From contig SWBL01000014.1 in the NCBI GenBank assembly GCA_024195585.1, positions 211,681-275,680 of the forward strand: 64,000 nt of DNA. The letters run 5' to 3'. Position numbers and translations under genes: made by a program. Origin of the DNA: Aureobasidium sp. EXF-3400. Its lineage: Eukaryota > Ascomycota > Dothideomycetes > Dothideales > Saccotheciaceae. Below the pieces are notes generated by a model, which made no database searches, was not told where the DNA came from, and saw only the letters and a list, made by a program, of their open reading frames with translations. Shown piece by piece: positions 22,423-32,872 of the stretch (positions are counted from its first letter, which is position 1; each line of letters begins with the position of its first letter).

Positions 22423-23631
22423 ATGAAGGGCGACACACTTTCTGTCTTCATCGAGGCTAATCGCTTCCCTCCAGCTATCAACGAGCGTCGTTACTCTATT
22501 CTCAGAGCCGAGACTGATGCTGTTGCTGAGCGTATGTTGACCATCGCCAACAAAAATAACAGAATCTCCAAAGCCTCTCACTCGTATGAAAACCCCGACA
22601 TGAACAGACACTCTAGTAACCCTATCTACGAACTGGAAGCTAACGAGATCTCTGCCGTCAACCAGTCTGCTTCTCAATCCATTGGACTGCCTGTTCTGCC
22701 CAGAATAAGCCTCATGTCTGTCTTCAACCCCTTTGATGAGTCGATCTCATCGCCACCAAGCCCGGTTCCAAATCAACTCAAGCCTGCTGTCGAGACTAAC
22801 TCTTTCCCTTCAACTCCCTTGTCTTCTAGGCCGCCGGTCAACTACTTGCCCTTCATCGCTCCCGCCGCGCCATTTGACCCTTATAAAGAGAAGTATGAGC
22901 CTCACCCTGCTGGCCACTATGGTGCCCAAAAGTTCAAGAACAGACAGACTATAAGTTCTGCTCCTTTTGGCTATGAGAGACCAGTAACACCCACTTTTTC
23001 TGATACTAATTCGAACTTCGCACGCTTCTCTGATACAAGTTCGTCAAGTTCTGCTGATCAAGCTGTTGTTAGTGCTGAAGGTTCACCTTCCTCAAGTCAA
23101 GTATCCTGCTCACCTCCCAGAACACCCCTCTTTAGGCCATTCAAGATCCCTCGTAAACCGCTGCCGCCTGGTGCGAAGCCATTCCCACCACCTATCTCTT
23201 ATACGCCACCTGGTTCGCCAGTCCGTCACGATTCGCATCGGCTCACCACTGATCGCAGGATCCTGAGTCCTCCTCCTCAACGCCCACGCCGCGTAGTGTC
23301 AAACATCACTCGTGTTCGCTCACAACACAGCAACCAGCCTGCTGCAAGAAAGCCTGGGCTCAATATCCATAAGCCTCTTCCTCCTTCTCCTGCTCCTCCT
23401 GCCAACATCTCTCAACGTCAGCGCACTGCACAATTGAGTCATCACGCCGACAGGGACCGAGAGGAGCGCAGAAGAGTTTCAAGACCTTCTGATCATGGTA
23501 TGCAAATGTGTGCTCTACCCAGTCCGGAAATTATTCCCAGACCTGTTACTGCTGCTGACCGTGTGCGTAGCGAATTGAGTAATGCCAAGGAGAGGTTCTT
23601 GGATAAGTTGTTCAAGCTGAGGCGTTTGTGA
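22423..23631 (+). CDS. Proline/serine-rich protein of unknown function
   Basis: Intronless frame of 402 residues. No enzyme domain recognised. An N-terminal structured-looking part (LSVFIEANRFPPAINERRYS, ILRAETDAVAERMLTIANKNN) is followed by a long disordered Pro/Ser-rich region with PFKIPRKPLPPGAKPFPPP near residue 245, arginine-rich patches (RPRRVVSNITRVRSQ), and a C-terminal basic amphipathic helix (TAADRVRSELSNAKERFLDKL). Its RKPLPPG motif, size and bias match the minus-strand gene at 18631-19833, so the two may be distant paralogues or share a binding partner. Function unknown. Confidence 0.6.
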   Translation: MKGDTLSVFIEANRFPPAINERRYSILRAETDAVAERMLTIANKNNRISKASHSYENPDMNRHSSNPIYELEANEISAVNQSASQSIGLPVLPRISLMSVFNPFDESISSPPSPVPNQLKPAVETNSFPSTPLSSRPPVNYLPFIAPAAPFDPYKEKYEPHPAGHYGAQKFKNRQTISSAPFGYERPVTPTFSDTNSNFARFSDTSSSSSADQAVVSAEGSPSSSQVSCSPPRTPLFRPFKIPRKPLPPGAKPFPPPISYTPPGSPVRHDSHRLTTDRRILSPPPQRPRRVVSNITRVRSQHSNQPAARKPGLNIHKPLPPSPAPPANISQRQRTAQLSHHADRDREERRRVSRPSDHGMQMCALPSPEIIPRPVTAADRVRSELSNAKERFLDKLFKLRRL

Positions 23632-23957
23632 AGGAGGTATGTTTGACCCTGCAGTCTTTCTTTGATTAGCTTGGAGATGGAAATGGTCGTATGGATATAG
23701 TGTTTGTTTAGTATTCTGATATTGGAATCTAAGTCGTCTTGCGTCCGCGTTGATATGTTCGAACATGTGTGTCTCGACTCGTTGGCGTTGTGGAAATGGT
23801 AATATTCTCTCACCTAATTTCGTGAATTGAAAAGACTCTGCAAAATGTCCATGTTCGTTCCAGATATTCGTGATTGTCGGTTTTGAGATTAATTTGACTC
23901 AATCAATACTGTGATACAGAGTAGTAATCGGCTATTCAAATGATGTATCTCTATACT
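23632..23957. other. Short intergenic region, convergent 3' ends
   Basis: 326 AT-rich bases between the Pro-rich gene and the DUF6594 gene. Nothing recognisable. Confidence 0.5.
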
Positions 23958-25502
23958 TTATAGTCTTATACGTGCCCTTCTTCTCAACTGTAATAGGACC
24001 ACCGCGAAGAGTAACATGGTAGCGACAACAAACATCCCGCCTACTAGCGTAATAGCATAGGTCTTGTCCACAGCATAATCTGCCTCATAGCTAGCTGCGA
24101 GATATGTTCGAGTAGGTTGGATCTTTCTGGTCCGTCGTGTCGTACTCGACGTAGAACTGGCCCCATTCGAAGGACCGGCGTTTTGAAGCGTGCTACCGAT
24201 AAAAACAACAAGCACAGCAGCGTATGCCGCTGTCGATGCAAACACATCGTGTCTTCGCGCTGTGGTAATTAAGAGGATGGAGAATGCAAAGCCCAGCGTC
24301 AAGACGCTGAGTAGGATGAGGCGGCCACGGTCTGACTTCCAGTAATATAAACCGACAATTGCACCGACGAGCCAGATCACCACAAGGCAGACGCTCATCC
24401 ATGTGATGACCTTGTTCAAACGTTTCCACTTCGACAGGCTGGTCATGCCAGTTGTTTTGTCTTTAATCATATTGCGCAGTTGATGTTTGCTTTCGACCAA
24501 CCGGGTGAGGGGATCTCGTTCCACTTGTGGAGCCAACGTGCAGAGATCTTCCTGGTTATCCCTGCACAGATGGGAAGACATAGCACCTTGGATGATAGCA
24601 TGTGATTCGGCCTTGTCTTCCCAGTGATCATGGTCGTAATCGTCTTCATCCGGCTGTACGAAGATACGGCCGTTCGTCTCGATGTCATCATGTTCGGGTC
24701 TCTCGAGCGCGAAGATCTCGTTCATCAACTTCAACGCTTCGTCTAGAGCTTTAGGTTAGCATATAGGCCTGGAGTCTCCCTTCCCATGTGCAAAAGTATG
24801 TGACTTCTACGCTTCTTCCATGCAGGTCTCGAGCGACGACCTTACTATAAAAAGGCACGATACTTTCCAGACCAGAGAACCATCCAGAGCCAGCCTTCGA
24901 CCCATGACATCTCAATGGATACTGCCCTGTTTCTCGAAGATATCGTGCATTTTGGTAGTAAGGTCGTCGCTCGAGACCTGCGTGGAAGAAGCGTAGAAGT
25001 CACATACTTTTGCACACGGGGACGCCAAGTCTGCTTACTTACGATATTCTTTCACCTTGACTCTGATTTTCTTCACCAATCGCATCCTTGCTATCATCAA
25101 CTCTTGTTTCCTGGCCTCTTCCTCGGATATGTTCTCGGTCGTATCCTCTTCTGCATACTCGGCCTCAGCTTTGAGTATCGTCCAGTCTCCCAACTGATTG
25201 ACCATGCTTTCAGGGATGAGGTCCATATCCAATCTTTCTACCTCGCTCTCTAGTGCTGCTAGCTCGCTTTCCAGGTAGAGCAAGTTGCGCATTGCGAGTC
25301 GATCGAAGCGCCGAAAAATAGTCGTAGACCGTAATGGATCTGAGGATATGAAGTCTGAGAACAATCTATAGCCATCGGCCATTTTTGCTGCCACCATTCG
25401 CTGACCGACAGGTGTCTGTGTCCCAGACATGACGGCTGGTGTGGGAGAAGAGCTTATGGCAGAATTGGGAGACATTGGGCGAAGCTCTGTTGTAGATGTC
25501 AT
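23958..25502 (-). CDS. DUF6594-family membrane protein
   Basis: Two exons, 25043-25502 and 23958-24742 (414 residues), joined by an unusually long 300-base intron with a perfect GTAAGT donor, GCTAACC branch and CTCTAG acceptor; splicing yields VKEYHEALKLMNEIFALERP. The family hallmarks are FRRFDRLAMRNLLYLESELAALESEVERLD, an acidic middle, LRNMIKDKTTG, and a C-terminal membrane part with hydrophobic segments (VCLVVIWLVGAIVGLYYW, LLSVLTLGFAFSILLI, AAYAAVLVVFIGS, MFVVATMLLFAVVLL). The family is expanded in filamentous fungi and has no established role. The start is the ATG at 25502; the longer frame begins with TTG. Confidence 0.85.
24784..25020. mobile_element. Large palindromic element inside the DUF6594 intron
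   Basis: Two inverted arms of about 83-85 bases (24784-24866 and 24936-25020) around a ~70-base loop. The outer ~62 bases match except for a few transitions; both arms read CAAAAGTATGTGACTTCTAC, then GCTTCTTCCAYGCAGGTCTC and GAGCGACGACCTTACTA. The element fills almost the whole intron, leaving about 22 bases to the donor and 41 to the acceptor, as if a normal ~60-base intron had received a MITE-like insertion. The inner ends contain AAATGCACGATA-type sequence shared with other elements in the window. Confidence 0.8.
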
Positions 25503-26408
25503 GTTGAGTGTTTCCAGCAAAGAGCCTGAGAAGATTGCAAGAGGAAGTTTGTCTGAGAAGGGGTTGATTCAGATGTTGTATGTGGACGGTGGATTTCCTC
25601 GAACGGAAGAGAAAGACTTCAGGCGCGAAGACGAGGCACCCACATGTGCCTTATTCGGTTGATATTACAGAGAAGTCATAGAATACAAGCGAATGGCGTC
25701 CGGTATCCTCATGCATGCTGAAGGCTGTGTTGAATGTTCCTTCGACATGCATATATGAATTGGGGCGCGACTCCTGCCACCGGACACCGGTGACCCGTGT
25801 CACTCATGTAACTCGGTGTCAGAACGATTTAGGACCAACGAAATAACTCAGGCGCGTTGGTGTTCCGGAAAGTGACTAAAAGTCGGACACATGCTTGACG
25901 TGCTTGTGACTGCGATAAATTCAATGCAACAAGCTCGTGAACTTGCGAAAGAGCGAACAAGTTCGATGCCGAAAGCAAGTACGAATGCGATATTAGTTGC
26001 GTTCTCGATATTGACCCTTGGAAAATAGATCGATCCTTCCCTATTAATGAGGATATTGTGGCGCAGCTTGTATTTTCCCTTTCAGGACAGCGTCGTTGTT
26101 GCAATAAGACATAGCCGCCGTAATCACGGCAAGAATTGTCAGACAAGGCTGTGCCTCTCTTTGTGTTGATTGGCCGGCTGTATAAGCGTATGCAGGCGCA
26201 GCATTGTCATTCCTGCAGCCGCGCGAACAGGGCGAAAACGTGAAAGTATTTTGATTCACCGATCCAGGCTTCATAATGGTCGTGCTTCCGATCAATAAAT
26301 GCACTCACCTTACTTTGACCAAAAATCGAAGACAAATATTCTGAACAAAATAAATTTTGAACGAATAACGAGCGACAGCAAAGTCCATACCAAAACCACA
26401 AGTTCGTC
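25503..26408. promoter_or_regulatory. Divergent intergenic region
   Basis: About 900 bases between divergent starts of the DUF6594 gene and the next plus-strand gene. Short minus openings at 25829-26455 have no family motif. Confidence 0.5.
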
Positions 26409-27128
26409 ATGATTCTGGACAAGGTCGACTTCTCGCATATCGCAAGCGCGTTCAAATTGCGCGACTACACATACAGCGGATGTAGTCCTGTCAGCCTTTC
26501 ATTACCGTCTGGCCAAAGTAAGCATTACATCGTCCTGGAGAGAGGAGTTAGAGTGCCTAACGGACAGCCAGGACCTGATGCAGCATCTCGAGAAAGAGAC
26601 ATCTTCGAGCTCGCAAAACAACGACGCCGAGCAGACGCGGAACAAGCAAGACTCAAGTTGGCCAAGAAGGAAGCACGATCGCGCATCCGACAATTCGAAG
26701 ACCACCGACGAAAAGAGGACATCGAAATCCGTACTCCACAGAAGTCTGCTGAGATCACAGAAAGAGATTCGGGCGTGTTCTTCTTCGAGGACCTCAAAAC
26801 TGTTGCCAGCAACGCGGCAACTGTCGCCAAAATCGTTTCCAAGTGGAGGGCCAAAGCCCGGTGGTCAAAAGCGCTCCAGAAAGTTAGGAGTATGAGCTCG
26901 GAGAGCTCAAACATCTCGCCCTCAGGACATCCTGCACTAAAGCAACCCGACCTACTGTGTCCAGGCACCCCAACGAGGACTCGCGCGTCCTCCACAAGTT
27001 CGATGATGAGTGCACGAAATTCGGACGCGCCTCTCTTGAAGCAGCATTCGAATGACTTGTTATCGCCGCTTGTTCCAAGAAGAAGCCGCGCCTCATCGGC
27101 TGACTCTTTTAGAATGAGAGTGACATGA
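26409..27128 (+). CDS. Charged helical protein of unknown function
   Basis: Intronless frame of 239 residues. I do not recognise a family. Residues ~55-120 form a highly charged probable coiled coil (SRERDIFELAKQRRRADAEQ, ARLKLAKKEARSRIRQFEDH), then a possible amphipathic segment (FFEDLKTVASNAATVAKIVS), a basic patch (KWRAKARWSKALQKVRSMSS) and a Ser/Arg-rich disordered tail with repeated RASS motifs (TRASSTSSMMSAR, RRSRASSADSFR) resembling kinase or 14-3-3 target sites. No membrane or signal segments. Codon use is coding-like throughout. Confidence 0.55.
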   Translation: MILDKVDFSHIASAFKLRDYTYSGCSPVSLSLPSGQSKHYIVLERGVRVPNGQPGPDAASRERDIFELAKQRRRADAEQARLKLAKKEARSRIRQFEDHRRKEDIEIRTPQKSAEITERDSGVFFFEDLKTVASNAATVAKIVSKWRAKARWSKALQKVRSMSSESSNISPSGHPALKQPDLLCPGTPTRTRASSTSSMMSARNSDAPLLKQHSNDLLSPLVPRRSRASSADSFRMRVT

Positions 27129-27975
27129 TGAGGATGGGTGACTATCGATGTAAATAAGCAGCATGGTGGACTTTATCAAAGAATCAAGTCGTTCTTTTCC
27201 AAGTAAGACTTCACGTGGTTACGTGTCTATTTGCTGGGATTGCGACCTCCCCATGAGCAAATCATGTTGGCGGACAGCTATAGAAATGCACAGTTCCTTT
27301 CATAGATAGAGAACATCGACTGAGATTCGTGATGTTATCGACTCTCTATGGACGTCACTGCCGTATGGAAGAAACCATGCATTTCAATAGTCCTATTACC
27401 GCGTATGTGTTATCGTGAGAGCGGAAAGATAGGGAGGAATGAAATGACTTGTCGCGACATGTAACATTAGCAGATCAAACGCCGGCCTTTAAAGACAACC
27501 GGCCGTGGTAGTTTTCCAAGTCTCGAAGTCGAGAAGAAAGGCACGTCGAGATGCAAACATGGCTCTGGAAGACGTCTGAACATGTCAGTTAGAGATGCAA
27601 GCACAAGCACTTCGCGTTTTGTGGAAAGTCGACATGTTTGAATAGTCGAGATGGTCGGGTCGGTGATGCAGCGGCAGCTGCATCGCCAAGTCCGGAAATC
27701 CGGGGTTGGAGCGGAAGGGATGTCACGTGCTGCGAAGCTTAATATCCCAAAACATCACCTCCTGCAAAGCTGTGTGGAATATTGGGATCTGAACAGCAAA
27801 GGGATTGAAAGCGAGAAAGATCTTTATTTTAAGATGGAATCTATCTCTAATACGAGCGATTCACAACGGGGAATAGTTAAAGAAACGTCATAAACATAGT
27901 CCTTTTTTAATCCGGGACGCCTGGCCAAATGCCTTGAAGTGCAACAACATAACCACCGAGTGCTCTAGAAATTAT
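27129..27975. other. Intergenic region with one inverted-repeat element
   Basis: Between the 3' end of the charged-protein gene and the 3' end of EF-3. It carries the element at 27276-27390. The opening at 27651-27893 lacks any motif. Confidence 0.5.
27276..27390. mobile_element. Short inverted-repeat element (AAATGCAC family), copy A
   Basis: About 115 bases. The left end reads AGCTATAGAAATGCACAGTT and the right end, inverted, CTATTGAAATGCATGGTTTC. The interior (GTGATGTTATCGACTCTCTA) matches the element at 33872-33989 (GTGATATCATGACTCTCCG), so the two are copies of one non-coding element. Most differences are transitions. Confidence 0.7.
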
Positions 27976-30900
27976 CTAGAGATCCTCGTCGGAGAAGACC
28001 TCCTCACCTGTGAATGAATTAGTAAAAGGTTATCGTTATCAGGAAATCTTGATCACTTACCGCGCTTGCGGCGGGCCATACGGTCCTTCTTCTTCTTACG
28101 AAGCTCAGCACTTGTGAGCTTCTTCTTCTTCTCGACAGTCTCGATCTTATTGCCCATTGCGTCGAATTTTTCTTCCTCGTCACCACCCTTGGACTCAAGT
28201 CTAGGTCCGGCACCTTGTCCCTGAACCCAGTTGTGACCGGAGGGAGTCATGCGACCATTTTGGACAGCCCAGACTTCCTCAGTCAAGTCCTTGGTGAACT
28301 CGGCAGAGTGAGTGATGATGATGACACCACCCTCGAAGGACTTGATGGCCTTGGACAGGGCACCAAGGGAGTCACGGTCGAGGTAGTTGGTGGGCTCGTC
28401 GAGGACGATCAAGTGAGGACGTTGCCATGAGCAGGCAGCAAGGACGACCTTGACACGCTGACCACCGGAAAGACCACGCATGCGAGAGTGAGAAACGAGC
28501 TCAGCATCAAGACCGAAGTTGGCGCAGTGAGCCTCAATCTCCTTACGGACAAGAGGACGGAACTGACCAGAGGCAAGAGCCTCCTTCTGGTCAACGTCGG
28601 CAACCATCTTCTGATGCGACTGCATGATCTCGGTACGGGGGATCCAGGCGTTGTCGGCGGTCATCATGGGAGTCCACTTCTCGTTCTTCATACCGATGTT
28701 GTCACCGATAGCGAACGAACACTCGTACTCGTAAGAGTTCTTGAACTTTCTACGCGAGTGGATACCGATAACACGACGGTAGGAGTCCTGGATGTGGTAG
28801 ATCTTGTCCATGGCCTTCTCGTCCTCGTCGGTGACGATCTTGTTGGCACGGTCCATGGTCTCGCGATCCTCACCAGTCTGGAAACGCCACTGGATGTACT
28901 CGGAAGGAGTGGAGTCGAGGTGGTGATCAATGTGAGCGAAAGCGTGCTGCTTAATGTAGGCGATACGGATGTTCTCGTGGTGGTAGATCTCACCCTTGGT
29001 GGGGATCAGCTCACCAGTAAGGACGTTGATGAGGGTAGACTTTCCGGCACCGTTGGGACCAATGACGGCAATACGGGAACCGAGAGAGCACTGGAAGGAG
29101 CACTCCTCAATCTGGGGCTTAGCGGTACCGGGGTACTGGAAGGAGACGTTGCTAACACGAACGATGGCCTTGGCCTTGGTCTTGACACCCTCAAGGAAAC
29201 CGGGCTCGGGGAACTTGAACTCCATCTCGGAGGCACCAAGCTCGTAGTAGGACTTGGCGGAAGGAACACGCTTGACAAACTCGGAGAGCTTACCACGGTA
29301 TCTCTTCAGCTTGAAGCGCTCGTAGTGGATAACGTGCTGGATGACGTTGTCGAGGAACTTGGAGTCGTGAGAGATGATGATGGATGTGCAGGGGGAGGTG
29401 ACGAGGTAGTTCTCGAGCCAAGCAACGTTCTTGACGTCCAAGTGGTTGGTGGGCTCATCGAGAAGAAGAATATCGGGCTTCTCGAAAACGGCACGGGCAA
29501 GAGCCAACTTCATCTTCCAACCACCGGAAAGACCACCGATGGGGCCATCGAGCTGCTCCTCAAGGAAACCGAACTCGATAAGGGTAGAGCGAACCTCAGC
29601 ATCAGGAGTCTCGACACCGACAGCGGCAAGCTTCTTCATGGTCCAGCCAATAACAGTCTGCTCAGTGTCGTCAGAGTCGAGATCGTGTTCGACGTAGACG
29701 GTCTTGACCTCATCCTGCTTGGGGAAACCCTCGACCTGCTCGTTGTTGATAGCACGCATGAGGGTGGTCTTTCCGGAACCGTTGGGTCCGAGAAGACCGT
29801 AACGCTGACCACGCTTCAGGCGGAGGTGGGTCTGGTTGAGCAAGATCTTGGCACCGTAGGCCAAGTTGAAGGTGCAGTTACAGAGATCCTCACCCTCCTC
29901 CTCATCGGGCTCGACATCACGGCCGGCCTTGGCGAGAGGAGAGGCGTTCTTGCGGAGCTGCTCAGCAACGTTGCCGGCCTCAGCCTCACCAACAATGACG
30001 GTAAGGAAAGGGACGGTGTTCTGGGCCCAAACCATGGGCTCAACGACCTTCTCGTCGACGAGCTGACCGCCGATAGCACCAATGTAGTTGACGATGGTCT
30101 CGAACTTGCTGGCCTTGTCACCAATGATGGTCTTGAGGTGGGCAGCGACGGTGGCCAAATCGCCATCCTTGGAGATCTCGGGGGCCTTGCCGTCAACGAC
30201 GTGACCAACACGGGTCAGGGTGTCAAGAGCCTGCTTGGTCTTCTCACGAGCCTCGGGGTCAGCGAGGTTGTCGTTGTTGTGGTTAAGGGCGGGCATCAGC
30301 TTGGGCAAGAAAGAAGCGACAATCTGGGGGTCCTCGACAAGCTTGCACATGTTGTCGACAATGACGGCAGCCTTTCTCTTGATAGCGGTCTCACGCTCGT
30401 TAAGACCACGCTCGAGAAGGGGTACCATAATGGCGAGAGTAGGCTCGTGGACGTCAGTGACGAAGGTGGTGGCACCGAGCAAGTGGATGGTCTCGGGGAC
30501 GTTCTCGGGCTTAGCGATACACTTGATGAGCTCGGGAATGAAGCGGTCGATATCCTTGTTGACGATAAGAGAGCAGATCTTCTCCATGGTGGAGTAGGCA
30601 GCCTTCTTGACCTCGTTCTTGGTGTCCCACATGGCCTCGGAGACGATGGGGATCAGCTCAGGGACGCGGAGAGCGGTCTGGATGGGAGAGGACTCGGACA
30701 GAGCGACAATGCACTCGAGATCGGTCATCTTCTCTTGCCACTTCTGGGCGTTGTGAATGGACTCGACGAAGTGGGGGATGAGGGCCTTGACGGCGTTGGC
30801 GTTGGCCATGCGGGTAATGGCGAGGGCGGCGGCCTGGGCGGCGTTCTTGACGGGAACCATCTTGTCACCCACGGCGTTCAGGACGGCGGGGAGAAGGTCG

Positions 30901-31250
30901 ACAAGGTAAGGCTCAACAGCGGAGCTGACCTCAGAGTGCGAGGCGATGGCCTTGATGGCATCGCAGGCACGCTCACGGGCGAGGGCGTCCTTCTTGTTGG
31001 AGAGGGCCTTCTTCAAGGTAGCGACAGCCCTGAGGATCGGGTCAGGAACAGTTCACAGTGGTATACACGACACGGCGACTCACTTGGTAGGGGCGTCCTC
31101 CTCCTCAATGTCGCCGTTGATGAAGATGGCAATCTCCTGAGAGACACCGTTGATCTCATCCTGGGCCTTGGAGACGTTCAGCTTGGCCAGGAGCTCCTCG
31201 AGCACCTTCAGCGACTGCTGGTTCTCAGATTTGGCTTGTTTGCTTGCCAT
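27976..31250 (-). CDS. TEF3: Translation elongation factor 3 (ABC-F ATPase)
   Basis: Fungus-typical ribosome-bound ATPase that helps release E-site tRNA in each elongation cycle. Three exons: 31084-31250, 28061-31029 and 27976-28007 (1055 residues, usual length). The last intron (GTAAGT ... CACAG) leaves a tiny 32-base exon encoding the EEVFSDEDL tail. Domains in order: HEAT repeats (~1-320), four-helix bundle, ABC1 with Walker [10 protein letters not shown], signature LSGGWKMK and Walker [13 protein letters not shown], then ABC2 with [17 protein letters not shown] and [12 protein letters not shown], the chromodomain-like insertion within ABC2, and a Lys/Arg-rich C-terminus ([16 protein letters not shown]). 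The strong codon bias indicates very high expression and produces long antisense open readings. Confidence 0.98.
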
Positions 31251-32116
31251 TTTGGTGGATGAGTAAAGGAAAGTCGACGAGGCGAGCAGGGGAGTCTCAA
31301 ATAGTCGACGCTGGGGAAAAAAACTCTGCCGCGGGCTCAACAACTCTTGGCTCTCTGACCGACACCTGGCGTCGTCTCGTCGGGCGTGCGTCCCCGTCCG
31401 TGCGCTTTTGCCCGCTCTCATTCGCCAATCCTGTCTCCGACAATAATAACTGTTTTTGCCTCACTCGTTGCCACCTTCAACACATGCCTGCATCCCCTAC
31501 AAACACAGAGAAAAATAAAGAAATAGGGTTAGCTTCACTGAACGCCCTTCTAGAACACCGAGCCAGGCATAACTGCTCGGCAGATAGTATCCGCGTTTCA
31601 TACAACACTCCCGTTCTTTTCCTGGACGTGACCCCTTGGCTCTCTCTAACGCCTTCCTGTCTCTTACCAGCATATTTCCCAGTATTCTCGAGTACAGTGA
31701 CTACACAAGACTTCTCACGTGTGCTCTAATCGATTCTGACACCAGCATTAGTCACTTTTAGAAGACAAACACAAAGCTGACACGGATGTGGAGAGTTTCT
31801 GATAGACGGTCAGTCAATGCAATGCCACCAGAATGTCATCAAGACAGCGTGGGCAATAGGAACGTAATCACCGCGCCGCTGCAGTTGAAAAACAATACGA
31901 AACAAGTCGCCTAAATATTAAGTATTGGATGGTAGGGAAGAGCCAAAATCACCAATCCTGTAGCCCCGATTGAACAGGTTGGTCATGTCAATAAGTTGTC
32001 CATTGAGATACTGCCCTCGCTACAACACTGTTACAATCCTGAACATGTCGCATGTCTCCGGTGTTAGACCAATTCAGTCCCTATATTTCATGGTTGAGGC
32101 TACCTACGTTATTTTT

Positions 32117-32310
32117 ATGGCAGGCTATGTGGTCCCTCTTGCTCTTACGTAGCTCAGCAAACGTGAGCTCCATCTTCTGTTTAAGAGTCTCGATCTTTTT
32201 ACCCATAACACCTAAGGGGATGTTTTGGCACTGTCCTCGGCTTTGCGTCTAGGTCCTCTACCTCCACCCTATCTCTAGTTGTGACCGCAAGGAGTCGTAA
32301 AACCGCGAAG
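32117..32310 (-). pseudogene. Decayed fragment of the EF-3 gene 3' end
   Basis: This stretch aligns with 28066-28260 inside the EF-3 gene in the same orientation. Both contain TCTTACGNAGCTCAGCA, GTGAGCT, AGTCTCGATCTT, CCCAT, GTCTAGGTCC and GTTGTGACCG in the same order at nearly the same spacing. In the minus-strand EF-3 frame, part still reads MGKKIETLKQK then LTFAELRKSKRD, against [11 protein letters not shown] and [12 protein letters not shown] in the parent. The rest has diverged and shows no Walker motifs, so it is a non-functional partial copy of the C-terminal extension region. It could also be the remnant of a more distant ABC-F gene. Confidence 0.75.
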
Positions 32311-32525
32311 GCGAGCCTGGAGGTTTCATCCGTCCTGGCTATACACATACGTTTCATCCGTCCTGGCTATACACATATATCCTTTCTTTTTGACGAACTT
32401 GTCATCGTAGCAACTCTTCTTCAGTACCCGGTCAAGAAACCGAAGCGGCCAATGAAAATATGTTTTTTTTTTTTGGTTTATTTGGTTTTGTGATTTTTTT
32501 TGCGCTTTTTGTATTTTCAAGCAAG

Positions 32526-32800
32526 CCCATGAGGAGGCAGCAAAGACAAGCATGCCCATGAGGAGGCAGCAAAGACAAGCATACCCATGAGGAGGTAGCC
32601 GAGACAAGCATACCCATGAGGAGGCAGCTGAGAAGCAAGCCCATGAGGAGGCAGTGGAGATAAGCGTACCCATGCGGGGTGAGCAGAGACGAGCATACCC
32701 ATGAGGAGGTAGCTGAGAAGCAAGCCCATGAGGAGGCAGTGGAGATAAGCGTACCACGAGGAGGTAGCCGAGAGAAGCAAACCCGAAGGTAGCAAAGCAG
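32526..32800 (+). repeat. Minisatellite, ~10 units of 27-29 bp
   Basis: Unit CCCATGAGGAGGCAGC followed by AAAGACAAGCATA. Unit starts fall at about 32526, 32555, 32584, 32613, 32640, 32669, 32698, 32725, 32753 and 32782; the last two are degenerate. Alternating unit types suggest a higher-order dimer or trimer: the block AGAAGCAAGC-to-TAAGCGTACC occurs twice, 85 bases apart. The unit length is not a multiple of three, so the minus-strand open readings through it are repeat artefacts. Confidence 0.9.
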
Positions 32801-32872
32801 CAAAGAAGAAGGCCTGTGGATGGTTAACAGAAAGAGAGGAAATCCTTGTAAGAAAAAAAAAGTCGGATGTAA

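Larger units (their letters stand above)
31251..32872. other. EF-3 upstream region with gene fragment and minisatellite
   Basis: Immediately upstream of EF-3 (31251-31730) is its promoter and leader. Further on lie a decayed copy of the EF-3 3' end (32117-32310), a T-rich run (32461-32505) and a 29-bp tandem repeat (32526-32800). The stretch 31730-32110 is AT-rich without recognisable content. Confidence 0.6.

Noticed and set aside
28488..31262. 924-residue open frame on the plus strand opposite EF-3
   Set aside because: It is a mirror of the strongly codon-biased EF-3 gene (Val/Leu/Asp/Gly-rich shadow with no motif). The minus-strand product has every ABC-F motif.
32526..32800. Possible CRISPR-like array
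   Set aside because: Units are contiguous tandem copies without unique spacers, and the genome is eukaryotic.
32326..32803. Three overlapping minus-strand frames rich in SSW/PPHG/LLMG repeats
   Set aside because: All are readings of the 29-bp minisatellite in three frames; unit length is not divisible by three.
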